Assembly (NCBI GenBank): GCA_025998735.1
Contig: BNWJ01000096.1
Coordinates: forward strand, 1-5,109
Length of the DNA stretch: 5,109 bases
Direction: 5' to 3'
Source of the DNA: Alphaproteobacteria bacterium
GTDB lineage: Bacteria; Pseudomonadota; Alphaproteobacteria; UBA3830
Below the pieces are notes generated by a model. It saw nothing but the letters and a program-made list of their open reading frames with translations. It was not told the origin of the DNA and searched no databases. The position numbers were made by a program, and so were the translations under genes. Numbering within the stretch: position 1 is the stretch's first letter; each line of letters opens with the position of its first letter. Shown here one piece after another: positions 4,991-5,109 of this stretch.

Positions 4991-5109
4991 ATCGCGGTAG
5001 ACGGGGTACGGCTTTGGCGGCCGTCCCCACCCCGCACGGAACCGTGCTGGCGGATTTCCCGCACACGGCTCTTGATATTAGCTTTGGATTTTGCTCCTAT
5101 GTGCCAGCT
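4991..5109 (-). mobile_element. Group II intron, 3' end only (continues past the right edge)
   Basis: On the minus strand the window enters inside a self-splicing retroelement and leaves it at its 3' end. A domain V hairpin (5039-5071) and a domain VI hairpin (about 4991-5037) stand in the correct order and spacing. The predicted 3' splice boundary is after ...CTACCGCGAT (position 4991). This gives the expected terminal A-Y dinucleotide and an adenosine (4998) seven bases from the end. An alternative boundary at 4997 (...GTCTAC) is less likely. Only 38 bases upstream of domain V are visible, so the intron-encoded reverse transcriptase/maturase, if present, lies outside. The element abuts the palindromic repeat at 4882-4981, which would be its 3' flank. 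Confidence 0.75.
5003..5071 (-). ncRNA. Group II intron domains V and VI
   Basis: Domain V (5039-5071, 33 nt) begins GAGCCGTG and ends CACGGTTC. These pair over 8 bp and include the catalytic AGC triad. An inner GCGG/CCGC stem caps a short A-rich loop, and the 3' strand carries a bulge (CAG or AG) where the dinucleotide bulge is expected. Domain VI follows: GGGG-ACGGC pairs with GCCGT-CCCC (5020-5028 with 5003-5012), leaving A5007 bulged. A basal GCGG/CCGC pairing (5032-5035 with 4994-4997) leaves A4998 unpaired, seven bases from the intron end. A4998 is the likelier branch point. The RNA forms the catalytic core and branch-site helix of the intron. Confidence 0.75.

Noticed and set aside
4793..5064. 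Short minus-strand ORFs across the palindromic repeat and intron end
   Set aside because: Their peptides (RHSEPRRSARSN type, or spanning domain V/VI) are translations of repeat and structural RNA sequence, with no ribosome binding site.

Overview
The window looks like a piece of a low-GC, host-associated alphaproteobacterial genome, most plausibly from the Holosporales/Rickettsiales group of intracellular symbionts. The pointers are modest AT-richness, a TTG-started trpS, a small HU gene, a run of exported proteins of no recognised housekeeping type, and a right flank made of palindromic repeat DNA and group II intron sequence. The repeat is the kind whose translation reads like 'RHSEPRRSARSNNP'. 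The taxonomic call is an inference; no rRNA or other marker that would settle it is present.

Layout. At 1-149 there may be the 3' end of an unidentified plus-strand gene, followed by a good intrinsic terminator (209-244) and about 250 bp without a convincing gene. trpS (541-1566, tryptophanyl-tRNA synthetase) follows a perfect TATAAT box, and then comes an HU-family DNA-binding protein (1641-1913). A probable terminator (1937-1980) separates these information-processing genes from a cell-envelope block. That block holds an 8-stranded beta-barrel outer-membrane protein (2036-2854) and a secreted low-complexity protein (2913-3914) with a coiled coil, a Ser/Lys stretch, a long Asp/Glu tract and a strongly basic tract. 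A convergent minus-strand gene (4167-4757) for a small exported protein of unknown function completes it. Between the two convergent genes lies a compact MITE-like inverted repeat (about 3992-4074).

The right end (4882-5109) contains a roughly 100-bp imperfect palindromic repeat. Beside it, on the minus strand, is the 3' end of a group II intron: domain V and domain VI are readable, and the rest of the intron, presumably with its reverse transcriptase/maturase, lies beyond the window.

How it fits together. trpS and HU are ordinary core genes but each carries an unusual feature: a KASKS class I signature in TrpRS, and Phe instead of the DNA-intercalating Pro63 in HU. The next three genes all encode N-terminal signal sequences and look lineage-specific, so they are candidates for envelope or host-interface proteins. 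No complete new 'system' can be demonstrated. The best candidates for novelty are the acidic/basic secreted protein with its nuclear-localisation-like cluster, and the orphan exported protein next to it.
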